Shown piece by piece: positions 63,874 to 64,000 of a stretch of 64,000 nucleotides of DNA. The DNA is from Gemmobacter lutimaris (GTDB lineage: Bacteria; Pseudomonadota; Alphaproteobacteria; Rhodobacterales; Rhodobacteraceae): assembly GCF_003570715.1 (NCBI RefSeq), contig NZ_QXXQ01000014.1:44258-108257 (forward strand), written 5' to 3'. Under the pieces are notes generated by a model. That model did no database searches and was not told the origin of the DNA. It saw only the letters and a program-made list of their open reading frames with translations. Position 1 is the stretch's first letter. Every line of letters starts with the position of its first letter. The position numbers and the translations under genes were made by a program.

Positions 63874-64000
63874 TTACTGGGCGGCTTTCTGCTGGGCGAT
63901 CGTATCGTGAAGATAGGCGGTGAACTCGTCCCGCAGATCCGGGCGAGCCATGCCGAAGGCAACAGTGGCCTGAAGGAACCCGGCCTTGGACCCGCAGTCG
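63874..64000 (-). CDS. galU: UTP-glucose-1-phosphate uridylyltransferase, C-terminal fragment at window edge
   Basis: Only the last 41 residues are in the window: DCGSKAGFLQATVAFGMARP, then DLRDEFTAYLHDTIAQQ and a final KAAQ. The DCGSKxGFLQAxVAF motif followed by a short helix is the characteristic end of alphaproteobacterial GalU. It would make UDP-glucose for the polysaccharide. It continues past the window end, so it is cut by the window rather than broken. Confidence 0.88.
   Translation of the reverse strand, partial: DCGSKAGFLQATVAFGMARPDLRDEFTAYLHDTIAQQKAAQ

Noticed and set aside
61482..63962. Minus-strand frame of 826 codons opposite the propeller/RTX gene
   Set aside because: Repetitive only because it mirrors the ELWxxDGT and RTX repeats.
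1..64000. tRNA, rRNA, CRISPR array, insertion sequence, transposase or integrase
   Set aside because: None recognised on either strand; no attachment-site duplication or terminal inverted repeats noticed.

Overview
The window looks like most of a large extrachromosomal replicon (plasmid or chromid) from a Rhodobacterales-type alphaproteobacterium. The DNA is very GC-rich with heavy G/C third-position codon use and many ATGA gene overlaps. It carries an RPA-family RepA initiator with divergent parAB, DUF2793 and gene-transfer-agent-type spike genes typical of Rhodobacteraceae, and an all-in-one dTDP-rhamnose operon. RepA-type plasmids carrying a rhamnose operon plus polysaccharide export genes are known in roseobacters as biofilm plasmids. 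Gene content and size fit that class, but assignment to a genus is not possible from this sequence alone.

Layout. 0-11.5 kb: a two-domain glycosyltransferase (cut by the window start), a sulfotransferase, a WbsX-GT4-GT2 fusion, a coiled-coil protein and rfbA-rfbD-rfbB-rfbC, with all but the first gene in one leftward operon. 11.7-24.6 kb: rightward genes for three glycosyltransferases, a GDP-mannose pyrophosphorylase, two sulfotransferases, an adenylation-carrier-SGNH fusion and a secreted esterase. 24.6-27.9 kb: capsule ABC exporter (kpsT-kpsE leftward, kpsM rightward). 27.9-34.1 kb: a further sulfotransferase-like gene and the replication/partition locus, with four parS-like sites, three 22-bp iterons and a DnaA box. 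33.0-36.2 kb: phage/GTA-like tail-fibre and head-spike genes. 36.4-41.4 kb: pyruvyltransferase, a small repeat protein and an ADP-heptose operon (hldE-gmhB-epimerase). 41.4-51.5 kb: leftward operon of three multi-domain glycosyltransferases (one with a GT9 heptosyltransferase domain), a methyltransferase and an AlgX-like SGNH protein. 51.5-58.4 kb: RTX protein, type I secretion ABC/HlyD pair and two SapC-like genes. 58.4-61.3 kb: cysD-cysNC. 61.5-63.8 kb: a large propeller/RTX adhesin-like protein. The last bases hold the end of galU.

How it fits together (inference). The locus supplies dTDP-rhamnose, GDP-mannose, ADP-heptose and UDP-glucose, and it supplies PAPS through cysDNC. About eight glycosyltransferase polypeptides assemble a polysaccharide. 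Sulfotransferases, a pyruvyltransferase, a methyltransferase, an AlgX-like acyltransferase and possibly an aminoacyl-type A-PCP-SGNH enzyme decorate it. KpsMTE exports it. The type I system exports RTX proteins that could sit in the same matrix. No outer-membrane OPX/KpsD protein, TolC or KpsC/S is present here, so parts of the export route must lie elsewhere. No tRNA, rRNA, CRISPR array, transposase or insertion sequence was recognised.
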